DNA of 64,000 nt. It comes from Byssothecium circinans. Taxonomy: Eukaryota > Ascomycota > Dothideomycetes > Pleosporales > Massarinaceae. Made by a program: the position numbers and the translations under genes. Location: NCBI GenBank assembly GCA_010015675.1, contig ML977031.1:150127-214126 (forward strand). The letters run 5' to 3'. The notes beneath the pieces were generated by a model. That model had not been told where the DNA came from. It made no database searches and saw nothing but the letters and a program-made list of their open reading frames with translations. Below are positions 11,424 to 23,216 of this stretch, one piece after another. Numbering within the stretch: the first letter of the stretch is position 1; the number at the start of each line of letters is the position of its first letter.

Positions 11424-13625
11424 ATGAACGGCACGAATGGCCACCACGCCAAAGGTAACGGGCCCAGTAATGGCTCAGCAATTCCAGCCTCAAAGCTACT
11501 ATGGAGACACCCTTCCCCGCAATCTACCCCCATGTTCCAGTTTGTGGAGAAGGTGAACAAGGAGTATGGGCTGATGTTGTCAAGCTATGAGGAGCTGCAT
11601 AGGTGGAGTATTGAGCATATTGACAAATTCTGGGGGTTAGTCTGGCATTTTGTGGGTGTCAGGGCGGAAAAGGAGGCGTCGATGGTACGTGACAACTGCA
11701 CGTTGGGAGAGCTTTCACTAATCCAGCTCAGGTGGTAGATATTAATGCGCCAATGTTTCCTCGACCATCTTTCTTTGAGGGTGCAAAACTCAACTTCGCA
11801 GAAAATCTGCTATTTCCTACTCAAACGGTAGATCCCGAGAGCCCCGCTGTCATTGCTGCGACAGAGACGACGAGGGAAACGGTATCATGGAAAGAGCTAC
11901 GGGAAAGTGTGAAGCACTGCCAGTCTGGAATGATCGCCCTTGGGTTGAAAGAGGGTGACCGAGTCGCTGGCTATGTTGCGAATCACACAAACGCACTCGT
12001 TGCCATGCTAGCTGCCACTTCTTTGGGAGGCATATGGACTGCTATCAGCCCGGATACTGGCGTTCATGCTGTACTTGACCGCCTACGGCAAATTGAGCCT
12101 GCTATTCTTTTCGCCGACAACGCTGCGTTCTACAATGGTCGAAGTCATCCCGTTCTTCCCAAGGTCAGCGAGATTGCCTCCGCTCTTCCAACCCTGAAAG
12201 CAGTTGTTGTTTTTCCCACCGTCGCTTCAGTCAAAGCATCTGTAAACACGGTCGAAGTCCTTTCCGGAAAAGCATACGACTACAAGGATTTCATCTCGCT
12301 CAAGGAATCACAAGGACTCACTTTCAAACAACTTCCTCCGGACTATCCTGTGTACATCCTCTATTCTTCAGGGACTACCGGCGCCCCCAAATGTATTGTT
12401 CACGGTGCTATCGGCACTCTACTTCAACATAAGAAAGAGCATATCATTCACTGCTCTATTACACCAAAGTCAAAGCTCCTTTATTTCACCACCTGCACCT
12501 GGATGATGTGGCATTGGCTGGTCTCAGGCTTAGCGTCAGGCGCAACTCTCGTACTTTACGACGGATCTCCCTTCCGCTACATTGACAGAGCGAATCCCAA
12601 GACCTCCGTACCGGACGATCTTGCCATGCACAGGCTCATTGATGAGTTCGGTATCACACACTTCGGCACTTCCGCCAAATATCTTTCAGTACTTGAGCAG
12701 AAAGCTGTATCGCCTTCAGCCGCCGGTCTTCACTTATGGGCTCTCGAAGCCATTTACTCAACCGGATCACCCCTCGCCCCATCAACATTCAACTACGTAT
12801 ACAAAGCTTTCCCTTCAACCATCAATCTCGGCAGCATAACAGGTGGTACCGACATCATCTCCCTCTTTGGTGCTCCAAACCCTCTCATCCCTGTCTACGA
12901 AGGCGAGATTCAGGGCCCTGGTCTCGGCATGGCAATTGCGGCGTACGACTACACGGGCAAAGACATCACTTCCACCGGCGAACCTGGCGACCTCGTCTGC
13001 ACTAAGCCGTTCATCTGCCAGCCCGTCAGTTTCTGGGGTAAAGATGGTGCCAAGAAGTATCACAGCAGTTACTTTGACAAGTTCACAAATAGCGCAGGCC
13101 AGCCAATATGGCATCATGGCGACTTTGTCCGGTTTGATCCTGACACCGGTGGTATATGGATGCTTGGGCGTAGTGATGGCATTTTGAAACCTGCGGGTAT
13201 CCGATTCGGATCTGCAGAGATTTATAATGTTCTGCTTGAGCATTTTTCGAACGAAGTCGCAGATGCGCTATGCATTGGCAGGCGGAGGGAGCAAGATACC
13301 GACGAGACGGTTTGCCTGTTCTTGAAGATGGCTGAGGGTAAGAGCTTCTCTAGTGAGCTCGCAGATGGAATCAAGGCGGCTGTCAGGAAAGCTTTAAGTG
13401 CACGGCATGTGCCGGGCGTGGTGGATGAGTGCCCGGAGATTCCGGTCACGACAAACGGCAAGAAGTGAGTAGGATTGCCATTGTGGTAGATGTTGTTTGC
13501 TAACTATTCACAGGGTAGAAGGTGCGGTCAAGCAGATTCTCTGCGGACTCAACGTCAAAACCTCCGCAAGTGTTGCTAATGCAGAGTGTCTTGACTGGTA
13601 TCGGGAGTGGGCAAAGACTCACTAG
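11424..13625 (+). CDS. Acetoacetyl-CoA synthetase
   Basis: Three exons: 11424-11684, 11732-13464 and 13514-13625, giving 701 aa. It activates acetoacetate to acetoacetyl-CoA in the cytosol using ATP, as a member of the ANL adenylate-forming superfamily. The N-terminal AACS extension carries FFEGAKLNFAENLL. Core motifs are YSSGTTGAPK (phosphate-binding), STGSPL, HHGDFVRFDPDTGGIWMLGRSDG and the C-terminal NGKKVEGAVKQIL with the catalytic Lys. The splice between NGKK and VEG is required to keep this motif. Length and motif order match the family. It lies about 7 kb from the biosynthetic cluster and looks like primary metabolism. Confidence 0.95.
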
Positions 13626-13872
13626 ATTCAAGTACTATATGGGGTTTATAAAACTGGGCGACCCTGAAAAGAAATTGGTAGATTGAGTGTCAGTGAAACA
13701 CAGTGATATAGACTGAGTGAACATTCCCCCTCACTGAGCATTGGCCAAACCACATGACCCGATTGCCAGCGAACATTCACTTTCTCAATAAATAAAACCA
13801 CGCATTCGAGTGATCCAATAAACATAAGTTCTAACACTAATCAAAGATCAACCAGTCAACACCGCCACGACC

Positions 13873-14503
13873 ATGGATCACAAGAAACCCTTCTCCAATC
13901 ACACAACACCCCAACAGAAGGACACCATGCTCCAAAACTCACATTATTTCAACTCACCAGGAAGCGTTCAGTCACGGCCCAAGGCTAATCTCATGTACGG
14001 GCCACTCATGCACCCTGAAATGCGTCCGATCCTCTCACCAACAGCCGATCGCCCCAAACCCAGGGAAACCTCCATTGAGTTGCTGAACGAGATGAAGGGC
14101 GCAGAGCAGTTAAAAGGGACGTTGGTGAGGATGTTGGAAGACGCAGATACAGAGAGGACCGTAGGGGAGAGGAAGTGTGCAGAGTTAGCGAGTAAGTTAT
14201 ACCTATTCACTACCTTGAACTTTGAAGCAGGCGCGAAACAAAAACAAATTCTAAACTATGACTTTAGCAAATATCCGTTTCATACTCGCCAAAGAGATGG
14301 AAGAAATGCCGCACCATGCCCAAGTTCGCCTCGCGCTCCTAAGCAAAGGCATGAAGAAGTTCCGGGTTGATGCGAGGGTAGACATGGATGGGGGTGTGGC
14401 GATTGAAGGGTCTTGGGAGAAAGGATACGAGGAGGCGATTGTTGCGTTGAAGGATCGGGTTGATGAGATGGTGTATGGGGATAGGAAGGAGTATATGGGT
14501 TAA
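13873..14503 (+). CDS. Hypothetical protein
   Basis: Two exons, 13873-14191 and 14268-14503, joined by a GTAAGT...TTTAG intron, giving 184 aa. The N-terminal 70 residues are polar and Pro/Ser-rich. The remainder is charged and probably helical (residues about 75-180, with segments such as ELLNEMKGAEQLKGTLVRML). The second half contains VRLALLSKGMKKFRVDARVDM. No signal peptide, membrane segment or known domain was recognised. The upstream reading through the intron hits a different frame, so the splice is preferred. Confidence 0.7.
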
Positions 14504-14768
14504 CATGTTGCCATTGCGCTGCGGACTGGTGTGCTGAGATGGTGCGATGGTAACTGAATGGATGATAAAATATATGCAGGACTGTTATACGCCTGGAGAT
14601 TCTTCATTTACTCCACTAGGGTGTAGTAAGGCTTGTTACGGACGTCAAGTTAGATATCTAGATCATAACATATCCGGCCATCCGTACTTCACAATTTCCC
14701 ACAAGCCATCACGCTCTAAGTAAATCTGGAAACATAGAACAGACTCATTCCAATTTGTCACTTCTCTC

Positions 14769-15308
14769 TTAATCTGAATATAAAATCTCGTTCACCTCAG
14801 TGTCAACTGCTTGTTTGAGTTTGCCCAACAATGCACCTGGGTCCTTGTTTCGCGCGCTCACAACGCTTGAAACTTTGCCTTTCTCCCGAAACACGATCGC
14901 GATTCTGTGCTCTACAACCCATCCTCGCTCGGGACTGTGCACATTGGTGCGTAGAGCCGTGATGTTGTGCGCCTCGATTTCGTTGCGCAGCTTTTGGCGG
15001 GCGAGAAACGCGATATTGGCTTTTGGAGTGAGCTTCGAGCTGATATGTAAAGAGGAGAATCTTGGAATGACTGGGAAAGTATTGAGAGCCAACGTACCTG
15101 AAAGCGTGCCGTACCTTTCGTCGTCCTCCTTCTTGGCTGTACTGCCAAATGCACGACAGAGGAGGCTGTAGAGGTGCAATTGCAGCTCATCGACGTGTGT
15201 CATGCCGCCACTATAGTTTCCGTTCCAAACCAGTGTTGCCGACCCATCTTCATTGACAGTGAAGATGTTTTGGGTAGTAGAGGGCCTGAGAGGGATGTCG
15301 GCAGCCAT
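14769..15308 (-). CDS. Hypothetical protein
   Basis: A single exon of 179 aa from the first true ATG at 15308 to a TAA-class stop at 14769. The middle reads as a compact alpha/beta domain (NEDGSATLVWNGNYSGGM, then ERGWVVEHRIAIVFREKG). No motif is diagnostic. It is convergent with the preceding gene, 265 bp away. A GTACGT inside the ORF could be a donor, but I found no acceptor that helps, so the unspliced form is kept. Confidence 0.65.
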   Translation of the reverse strand: MAADIPLRPSTTQNIFTVNEDGSATLVWNGNYSGGMTHVDELQLHLYSLLCRAFGSTAKKEDDERYGTLSGTLALNTFPVIPRFSSLHISSKLTPKANIAFLARQKLRNEIEAHNITALRTNVHSPERGWVVEHRIAIVFREKGKVSSVVSARNKDPGALLGKLKQAVDTEVNEILYSD

Positions 15309-16089
15309 GACCGTAGGATGGAGCCTCAAAGGAGTTGGTGGTCGTGGTGCTCTAGCTGGGGATGAGGCTATGCCTCATATGGGCTAGCGTGCTTGGCAAC
15401 CCGCGGCCATCATCCTCTGAGTGTCTCGCTCCATCATAGTTAGATTAATACACTTCACTTCTTGTACACCTGTTGTTCTCAAATCCTCCTCCGGATATTG
15501 CACGTAGAAGAGGTGAAAATGCTGGAAAACCAACTCTATCAAAGCTTCGGAATCCATAAACAGCCAATATTCTACCCTTGCGATAGATTTACGCTCATCG
15601 ACCATCGACCAATTGCATACGCACTCCGCAGTGACAGAAAAAGGTTTCGCACACCGGAAATTCTTTTTGCATACCAGCCAATTCATCCCTGTGCAGAGCA
15701 AGATAATCTTTATTGGCCGAGAACGCGGCATCCGGATACGGACACGATCGCCGTACCCCTCCGTCAGCAAGCCACCGATGCCGATTACGACGGATACAAT
15801 CCTACGGGGACCGAGACACGATCTCGTATCGGACTCTCAGCTCAGCAGTCGCTTAACTGCATCGGCGGCACCCTTATGTGTGGGCGATCCCTGCATGCGG
15901 CCATGGCTCCAGGGAGTAGTACTTTCGAGTAGACAACTGGAACGGCAGATATTTTACTCTTGGGTTGTGACGCCTCGAGATAGAGACCGAGTGAGCATCT
16001 CCGATCACTTTCAATACCCCTCCTGCAACAGTAGCGTTACATTTACACTTTACTTCCTCAAATACCCCACACAAACCTCCACCGCTAGA
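15309..16089. other. Intergenic region
   Basis: ORFs here lack ATG starts and overlap on both strands. I see no supportable gene, repeat or regulatory palindrome. Confidence 0.5.
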
Positions 16090-16428
16090 ATGGTCTTCCG
16101 CGTCTACATGCTCGCCGTCAAGGCCCCCGGTATCACGCTCGAACAGTTCAAGGACCATTGGGATAACCAGCACCTCAACCTCCTCAAGGAAATCGCAGGC
16201 GACGCGTACCCGCTCGTGCACGAGCACCGGTATCCCGAGAAGTTCGCCGGCACTGACGCCTACCTGTTCGACGGCATTGGATACCTCGAGTTTGCGAGCC
16301 GCGAGGACTTTTTGAAACTGGCGGCGATTGCGGAAGCACCCGAGAACAAGGCAAGGCTGGATGCGGACGAGCAGACGTTTTTGGATAAATCGAAGATCCA
16401 GATGTATGTTGTTGACGACAAGGAGTGA
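16090..16428 (+). CDS. EthD-domain (dimeric alpha/beta barrel) protein
   Basis: 112 aa, one exon. The sequence MVFRVYMLAVKAPGITLEQFKDHWDNQHLNLLKEI contains the EthD start: a first beta strand followed by the helix with the FKDHWDNQH signature. A second half-domain follows (GIGYLEFASREDFLKL ... DKSKIQMYVVDDK). The length suits a single EthD unit acting as a dimer. Fungal members include small decarboxylase-, cyclase- and dehydratase-like enzymes of polyketide pathways, but the substrate cannot be told here. The same frame is open upstream to 15613. That part has no family resemblance, and the ATG at 16090 starts exactly at the domain. Confidence 0.9.
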   Translation: MVFRVYMLAVKAPGITLEQFKDHWDNQHLNLLKEIAGDAYPLVHEHRYPEKFAGTDAYLFDGIGYLEFASREDFLKLAAIAEAPENKARLDADEQTFLDKSKIQMYVVDDKE

Positions 16429-17060
16429 TGGAGATAGGTTTGGGGTGGTTGGAAGAGTGTTTGGGTAGATGAAAGAGACATATATTGTTTGGAAGTTCAA
16501 TAGTCCAACTCATACATTCTGTTCCAGTCTTTACAATGACAATTCTGTGGCTCATTGTATAATATCAGAACGCCGACTCGTCGCCTAGTTCTGTTGGCGT
16601 GATAATGCAAATGATCCTATAGATTTTGAAATAAGTGTCGGCTGGAAGGGATGCGGCATGATTGAGTTAAAAACAGTGGTTAATACTACAGTGACATTCA
16701 GGGATCAAAATCAACGGTTCGAAGAGGTGATTCAGTTTACGCTGTCAAGTCGAAGTATCGTCACGCGAGTCATTGTAGGATTCTCATTTACTTAAAAGTA
16801 CAGACATATATTCATTTCATCTGACGTGCCCATAGGGGGCCGCGGTCCTTGCCGCACAACTTTAACTATCTTGATGGGTGTAGACACTTCAGTTCATTCC
16901 GACCAACCCAACAACGTTTATGGAATACAAATACATACACGAATAACATACTAGATCAGGAAACAGTAATAACGCAAGAAATAAGAGATGAAATCCTTGG
17001 TAGAGAGATCTCCATAGGTTCCGTGGTAAGTATACACCCGTGACAAGTTTTTACAGCAGC
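16429..17060. other. Convergent intergenic region
   Basis: 3' flanks of the EthD gene and the 7TM gene. It is AT-rich towards the middle. No gene or repeat was recognised. Confidence 0.5.
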
Positions 17061-18423
17061 TCAAACCCCCGCAGACCGGCCTTTCCAAGCTTTATCACCA
17101 ATGTTGTCCATCGGGATCCCTTCTGCCGAGTGCTCCTCGATGTCGATCGTATACTCCTGAGTGATCCCGTGTTTCGACTTGGTGCTATTATTGTCAAGCT
17201 TCTGCCATGCAGGGCCGGGATTGAAGGGAGCATTGGTATTTGATGTACCGCTGCGACCTGTGGAGGACAACTTGGAAGGCTTTGATGAGCCCCAGCTAGA
17301 GGACTTGAATGGGCGCCATGTACTGGTAATAGTCAAGAGTCGGTTAAGCGGAACGCCGAAGATCTTTTGGAGTGCAGGTGGCATGACGGGCAGACAGGCA
17401 TTGATGATGCCAAGATTGATTTCTAACCCTGACCATAGAGCGTCTTCGACGATGGTGATGGTGAAGTTCATTTTGGATGATGGCTTGGAGAACTTGACAA
17501 CGTGATAGGTACGCCATGCAGTGGCAAAGCAAACGCTGGCTACTGTTAGTTGAGTACAAGGTAGTGTGCAGTTGCATCTACTTACAAGATACCAAGGCCG
17601 AAGACGACTGTCAAGGCAACCTTCTTGCGCGCGTTCAATTGTAGCGTCCAGAGCATAGGCATGGGCAAGATCAGGATGCTGACATCAAGGAAGAGGTTGA
17701 ATATAGAGCTGAGAAGGAACTTCATGTTCAAATTGCCGCAGTGCTGGAGTGACTGAGGCCCAATCTCCCAATTGTACTTCATGGGTCTGCAGATGGCGAA
17801 AAACGTGATAGTACATCCGACTAGATATGCGATCGCGAGACCTTCGAAGAAGTATACGACGATATGGTACTTTGATATTCTGAATATAGTGGCGAACAAG
17901 TCGAGGATGGAGAGGCGCACAAACGTGTTGCCCCAGGCTTGGATAAGCCACGCAACGATGAAGGACTGGGAATGTGAGCAAAACTGTGGTGTGATGAAGG
18001 GAAAAGGGAAAGGCTCACCTGCTGTGTAAGTTTCCTTGCAGATGGAGCAACTTTGATAAGTGGATAGCCCACGCCGCCCCGTTCAACCACTGTACGAGTC
18101 AGCTGATGCTTGATGATCAAGTGAGTGTTCATACCAAGCCAGCAGATGGAGAGATAGCCAGTGGCAAAGATTGCGGCAACGAAAATGGCGTAGTCACTAA
18201 AGCGAATCGAGTTCTTTTTGATAATCTTGGACCAGATTCTGAGACCAATACAGACGATGGCTAGACTGTAGAATATGGTCACAGGTGTAACCAAGAGAAT
18301 TGCTCTTTCTGGTAGTGGCCTTGCGGCCAGATTGACGAATGGGCCCGTCAGCCCGGGAGGGCGTGGTGATGTGCCCGGTGGACCTGACGAACCTGGAGAA
18401 CCCGGTGGCACTTGTGGGGCCAT
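17061..18423 (-). CDS. Fungal rhodopsin-domain seven-transmembrane protein
   Basis: Three exons: 18423-18019, 17965-17586 and 17535-17061, giving 419 aa. The first about 30 residues are Gly/Pro-rich and collagen-like (PPGSPGSSGPPGTS). Hydrophobic segments then follow in the layout of the fungal rhodopsin (PTH11-related) family, including ILLVTPVTIFYSLAIV, SFIVAWLIQAWGNTFVRLSIL, FEGLAIAYLVGCTITFFAICRP and FNLFLDVSILILPMPMLW. The last third is a polar cytoplasmic tail. The last intron uses the acceptor GCCAG, because the two earlier AGs break the frame into the final TM segment. No CFEM domain is present. The ligand is unknown. Confidence 0.85.
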
Positions 18424-18634
18424 GATGCTTCTGCGTGGAGGAATGACTCACTTGAAAAGATTTACAGGAGGTTGACAGACTGGTTGTGGTGGCTTTGCAT
18501 TTATAAGTAGTTGGAAGAGGCGTGGTCAGGCTGAGGCTCGGTTAAATGCAGCATCTGCATGGGGCACGCAGCATGCCTACATACACACCAAGCGAGCATG
18601 TGAAAAGCACATGCCTGGAGGATTCATCCCGTGT

Positions 18635-18713
18635 GAAGCAAGATATTAGTAATAACCGCTACAAACTTGGCCCTCATGGCCCTCCATCCACTCGCGATGG
18701 CCACAACTCCAGC
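18635..18713 (+). repeat. Dispersed repeat B, GC-richer copy
   Basis: About 78 bp, AAGCAAGATATTAGTAATAA to ACAACTCCAG, reappears at 45271-45347. Most differences are C or G here against T or A there. This copy looks like the less mutated version of a transposon fragment. Confidence 0.75.
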
Positions 18714-18771
18714 CTACATACACGAGCATAATGCGTCGAAGGTCCTTGTAAGAGCGAATGAAAGCGAGATA

Positions 18772-18782
18772 TCGGAACCCGA
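18772..18782. promoter_or_regulatory. TCGGN3CCGA palindrome (TCGGAACCCGA)
   Basis: It lies 318 bp upstream of the ATG at 19100. It matches the site type recalled for GliZ/SirZ regulators (TCGGN3CCGA) and AflR (TCGN5CGA). It is one of four exact matches lying in cluster promoters. Confidence 0.55.
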
Positions 18783-19099
18783 AGAACAGAGCACGCAGCC
18801 TCAATAAGCGCCGCCCTTAGCCAAACGGACTCCAGGATACGTGAGCAGGCCGTATTCGCACTTCTAGGAGCGCTTGCACATCGAAAAAGGACCGTGGTAC
18901 GGGTAGGAACATAGAGCTCGGCGTCGGCGAGGTGGGCGGAAACGGTCATGCCCGTTCTACCGGCGCGCATAGAAGCCAACAAAACGGGCCGTCCTGTATA
19001 CACCAAACCGTCAGCCCTTTCTAACGCTCATTTAGACTTGCTCGCACCCTCGCCATCCTCTTTCATCTTTCTCCTTGTACCCTTGTCTCCACCTCCACC

Positions 19100-20417
19100 A
19101 TGACGCTCACAGCTCCCCCTTCCCATGTTGCCATCATTGGTGGCGGACTTGCGGTACGTATTCTGTAGTCGGTAACTAGCATGATTACACTATTGACGCT
19201 TCTTGCAGGGGCTCACGCTTGCTCTAGCCCTGCACGACTTGCATATCAAGTCCACCGTGTACGAGGCCCGCTCTGAGGACTTCGATCAGGGTGGTGGCGT
19301 GATGCTGTCGCCGAACGCACTTCGTGTTCTCGACAGTGTTGGTGTCCTTGAGCGTGTCCATAAGCGCTCCTTTCACCTAGATGTGCTCGCATTCAAGGAT
19401 GACCAAGACAAGACCACTGACGAGTACTATTTTGGCTCAGAGAGATTGTACGGCTACTCAGCTATTCGTATCATGCGAAAAGAGCTCCTGGATGAAATGA
19501 AAGCCATGCTGCAGGAACGCCAGATCCCTATCCATTTCAACAGCAAGCTAAATTCAATCACCGCAGATGGCCCGGACCAGGTGGAGTTCACGTTTGAGAA
19601 TGGCAACACTGCTTCTGCTCCCCTCCTCATCGGCGCCGATGGCATTCACTCGAGCGTGCGAAAGAGCTTTCTGCCTCAAGTGAAACCCATTTATGCGGGC
19701 TTCATGGGGATTAACAGCGTCGTCGAAAGATCGCAACTTCGTATCCCGGAAGGCTACCATCTACCGGCAACAGTCATGGCCAAACCAGGGGCGTTCTTGC
19801 TCGTGCCACAGAAGCCTGACGGTTCAGAGCTCTTCATTGGCTCACAGCGACGATTTGAGGAGTTGGACTCGAAAGGCTGGGAGGCACTGCGCAACGACAA
19901 GCAGAAATTATACGACATGCTCCAAGAGAACAAGAGCGACTGGCCCGACATCGTGCAGTCTGCTTTGGAGGCTACGCCGGTCGATCGTATGGGCTTCTGG
20001 GCCTTCTATGGCATCCCGCCATTGGCTTCCTGGTTGTCCGAGAGCAAGAGAATAATTCTCGTCGGTGATTCGGCCCACGCCATCCCCCCAACGGCTGGTC
20101 AGGGTGCCAACCAAGCTTTCGAAGATGTCCGCAGCTTGGCTACGCTCCTTTCCAAACTGTCCGCCAAGGCGTCTCTCGACAAGGCTGTCGTGAAATGGCA
20201 GGCCTACCGGCAGGCGAGAATCAACAAAGTTCTCGATCTTACGAAGCAAATGAACGCAAAGCGGCTGCCCGAAGCAGAGCGGGCCAAGTTGCCGCCGGGG
20301 GCCATCTGGAGCGACCAGTCGCTTACGCGGGGTGATGGCGGGGAACTACGATGGTTGTACGAGCCAGATGTCGCGAAGGAGGCAGAGAAATGGGCGCAGG
20401 AGTTGGAGGAGGCGTAG
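19100..20417 (+). CDS. FAD-dependent monooxygenase (PHBH/TetX-like fold)
   Basis: Two exons, 19100-19153 and 19209-20417, giving 420 aa. The dinucleotide-binding motif IIGGGLAGLTLALAL is split by the intron. The DG motif is GADGIHSSVRKSF. The FAD ribityl-binding GD motif is GDSAHAIPPTAGQGANQAFED. There is no signal peptide, so it should be cytosolic and use NAD(P)H to hydroxylate or epoxidise a substrate. It is complete and opens the biosynthetic cluster, next to the Zn2Cys6 gene. The substrate cannot be assigned. Confidence 0.9.
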
Positions 20418-21314
20418 TTGCGCTTCCTTCAACTTGCATCCTCTTACAGGCTTGGGATCGAATCAATCCCTTTTTGGAGTCAACAAGCAATAGATTATCT
20501 GTATTATCTGTTTTGGACTGTCTACGATTTCCGGTGACCACGGTATATGCGCGTGCATGCTTATCTGCATATGCGGCTTGGAAAGCTGAAAACGTACCCT
20601 GCTCCTCCTAGCGCTTGCCGGACATTTCGCATTTGATCACGAATTAGCTTAGCAAGGGCGGGTACATCTTCGGGCTCCTGCCACCCCTCCTCCCGCCCCC
20701 TGCTAGCTACCCGGTATCTTGTATTATGTACGGAGGTGCTTAATAAGAACGAGGGCCGGTGGTCTGTGCCCCTGAGGTAGGCTATTTTGGATAGTCACTG
20801 TCCACGTGACTACCTTCGGTCATACTTAGTACTGCACGGCGCCACAGTCTCGCGATGGTCACGATAGCGGGATTAAAATCCAAGCTCTAGTTAATTTATT
20901 TTGAAACCAAGATCTAAAAAAGAAGGGCCATCTTGTGCCATGCTACATGTTAAACTACGGATCTCAGACTTTCATCGCATGCCCTGCAAGCACCTCAATA
21001 GATATACCGGACCGAGTGGTGTGTTGCTCCAGACCCCGCTCGGACCTCGCCAAGGCCGCGTCGCAGCTGCGTAGAAAATTTAATATATTACAATGTGTGT
21101 CGTTTATTGCTTCGGCAAACCTCATCCCGGCAATGGTGGTCAGCCTTGCAAGGTACCATGTTAACTTTCACAGTGTACGATGTCTCCCAGTTAGACCCCA
21201 AAAGAATCATGGAGGCTCTTTCTAAACAAAGATGACCATCAGCCCACTCCGACCCGAGGCATTTGATCAACTTGCTAGCCATGCGTCCATCGTGGTTACT
21301 CGTCAAGCATCGTC
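20418..21314. other. Intergenic region with repeat fragment
   Basis: It lies between the monooxygenase and the regulator and carries dispersed repeat A copy 2 (20725-20782). A weak half-matching site TCGGACCTCGC sits at 21040-21050, 265 bp before the regulator. No gene is supported. Confidence 0.5.
20725..20782 (+). repeat. Dispersed repeat A, copy 2
   Basis: It matches 6993-7049 over about 57 bp (ATGTACGGAGGTG, then GAACGAGGGCC and GTGGTCTGTGCCCCTGA). It is embedded in the regulator's upstream region. Confidence 0.7.
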
Positions 21315-22523
21315 ATGTCGGCATCCAATGGTAATCAGGCACTTGGTCAATCATCCTACAATACAGGTGCACGCAAGAAACGGATAGCATGCGATGCTTG
21401 CCACATCTCTAAGGTACATGTCTATGCTATCTTCGCAACGCTATTGCAAACATGACTAATTGGTCTACAGGTCCGCTGCACAGGAGAAACAAATGGTTGC
21501 CAACGATGTCGGCGGGGCGATAAGTTCTGCCACTACAGTGAATCGAACATGGGCCGGACCATGGACGGCGTACAGAAGAGGCGCAAATCATCGGCTCCCA
21601 AGCCGCCCATCTCAACTACTTCCACCGCAAGTCACGGAGATATTGAGGAGTTCGACTGGACCTCGACTAGTTCCGCCAGCACAAGCACCCACCAGACCGA
21701 CCCGTTCTCGAACGCAGTGGTGAATTCCGAACTCGAACGCCTCGCCAATGGGTCCACAGAACTGTGGGATGGATCGAGAAGTCTACAGCATCATGACTTG
21801 GGGGGCTCGCTCATCCGAGACCTCGATGACATGGATTTTGAGGACATGCAACCGACGCTGCTGGATACCGACTTCGCTTTGAACATTCCCTTCCCACCCC
21901 TCATCCACTCCCCATTTACACGACCTTCAACCCAGCAAAAGCATCAAGCGCTTCACTCAGGCGACACTGCCTCCTCGACCGCCCGCTCCAGCAAAGTTCC
22001 CGACGCACAGGTACTGACCTCAGCAACTGACCTACACACCTGGACTACTCTCCTAGAGCAGCTCTCCCGGCCTCCAGATCCATCTCCAATGCCGCTTGAC
22101 ACCCTCCTCCATACAACATCGACGCTCCTGCCGCGCGCCCTCCGGACCCTGCACGCCCTCCCCCCAGAGCCCGCCCGTCTAACCCCCCTCCTCCTCATAT
22201 TGCTTTGCCTTAGGCAAGCCATCGCGCTCTTTGAGCAGTGCTCACCCAGCGGTACCGCCGACCTCGTGCTGCGGCTTGGCGCTTTCCAGGTCGATGGCGA
22301 GGTGCAGGAAGCGCTGCAAAAGCACATTGTGGGGAAGGAGCTCGCGCGGATGCTACATGTAACAAAGGTGGCACGGAAGGTGCTGCAACTGCCAGGGGTG
22401 GGTGGTGTGGAAGCGGAGCAAACCGCCCATGGAGTGGTTGTTGACGAGTTGTTGGGGAGGGTGAAGGCGCTAGGAAGGGTAGTCTGGGAGAAGGGGGTGC
22501 CGGGGGCGCAGGTTGTATTCTAG
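21315..22523 (+). CDS. Zn(II)2Cys6 transcription factor, AflR/GliZ-like; probable cluster regulator
   Basis: Two exons, 21315-21413 and 21471-22523, giving 383 aa. The zinc cluster is encoded across the splice: CDACHISK then VRCTGETNGCQRCRRGDKFC. Its spacing is C-x2-C-x6-C-x6-C-x2-C-x6-C, preceded by the basic stretch ARKKR. The middle is Ser/Thr/Pro-rich and disordered. The C-terminal third (LPRALRTLHAL ... LRLGAFQVDGEVQEALQ) resembles the helical region shared by AflR-type regulators of metabolite clusters. It would bind DNA as a dimer in the nucleus. Candidate targets are the TCGGN3CCGA sites in neighbouring promoters; this pairing is inference. Confidence 0.88.
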
Positions 22524-23216
22524 AGAGAGTTTGTACGCTTCACGAATAGATATACGGTATTGCGCGTTTGAAGATTTCACTTGCATCAATTGCAATCATT
22601 TACGTTGCCATAGCATCTGCTCCCCTCGAGTCAGGTACCATGGTAGTGCTCTGTGTAGCTACGGGTGTGCAACGCCTCGCTTATCCAGCTGGTACACGTT
22701 GAGCCACCGATGCCGCCAACGCGCTAAGCGAGCAGGCATAAAGCTTGGATCCCTGGAGGTGTCCTGGGCACGTGCGGCCCGAGACCTCGGGAAAGGTCCA
22801 GATGTCATCCCCTGCAGGTGGTTGTACAGGCCCCGTACTGTTCGTCCGCATTCACGTTCGCATTCACATTCGTATTAGCTCCAGCCGCCGATTGCTGTAA
22901 ATAGCACCTTCTCCAGTAGCCCCTCTAATCAATTCCGCTCCCGCACCATATCGTATGTCGGAATCTTAGAACCCAACATTTGAATGTCGAAATCCGGCCG
23001 GTGTTAGCTGGTTCACGTGTCCACGGACACCGAACAGGATACTCCCATACACTGAACTGACAACCAGTCCACTCGTCCCCGATATCCGGATCAGCGTTAC
23101 CATGTTGAGAGCAAACCGGCGAGGTGAGTCCGCCCGTGGGCGAGCGCAGGCTTCCGACTTTCGAACCGCATAATATCGATGTGTGCCTTGAACCACAAGA
23201 AACCAAAGAAAGAGTC
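22524..23216. other. Intergenic region before the first P450
   Basis: It contains a short TTCGCATTCA-type repeat near 22845-22875 and an imperfect palindrome site at 23023-23033. No gene is supported. Confidence 0.5.
23023..23033. promoter_or_regulatory. Imperfect TCGGN3CCGA-type site (ACGGACACCGA)
   Basis: It shares CGGACACCGA with the sites before the NRPS and second P450 genes; only the outer 5' base differs. It lies 184 bp upstream of the P450 ATG. Confidence 0.45.

Larger units (their letters stand above)
18424..19099. other. Divergent promoter region with repeat fragment
   Basis: It holds the 5' side of the 7TM gene, dispersed repeat B (18635-18713) and a TCGGN3CCGA palindrome upstream of the first cluster monooxygenase. 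No ORF is supported. Confidence 0.6.

Noticed and set aside
11424..13625. Acetoacetyl-CoA synthetase as the missing starter-loading ligase for the NRPS
   Set aside because: Full AACS architecture indicates primary metabolism; it lies outside the cluster and I saw no cluster palindrome before it.
15613..16089. Long in-frame extension upstream of the EthD gene
   Set aside because: No family resemblance and irregular composition; the EthD domain starts exactly at the ATG at 16090.
15874..16500. 208-codon antisense ORF over the EthD gene
   Set aside because: Antisense of a strongly supported gene; no ATG-based, motif-bearing alternative.
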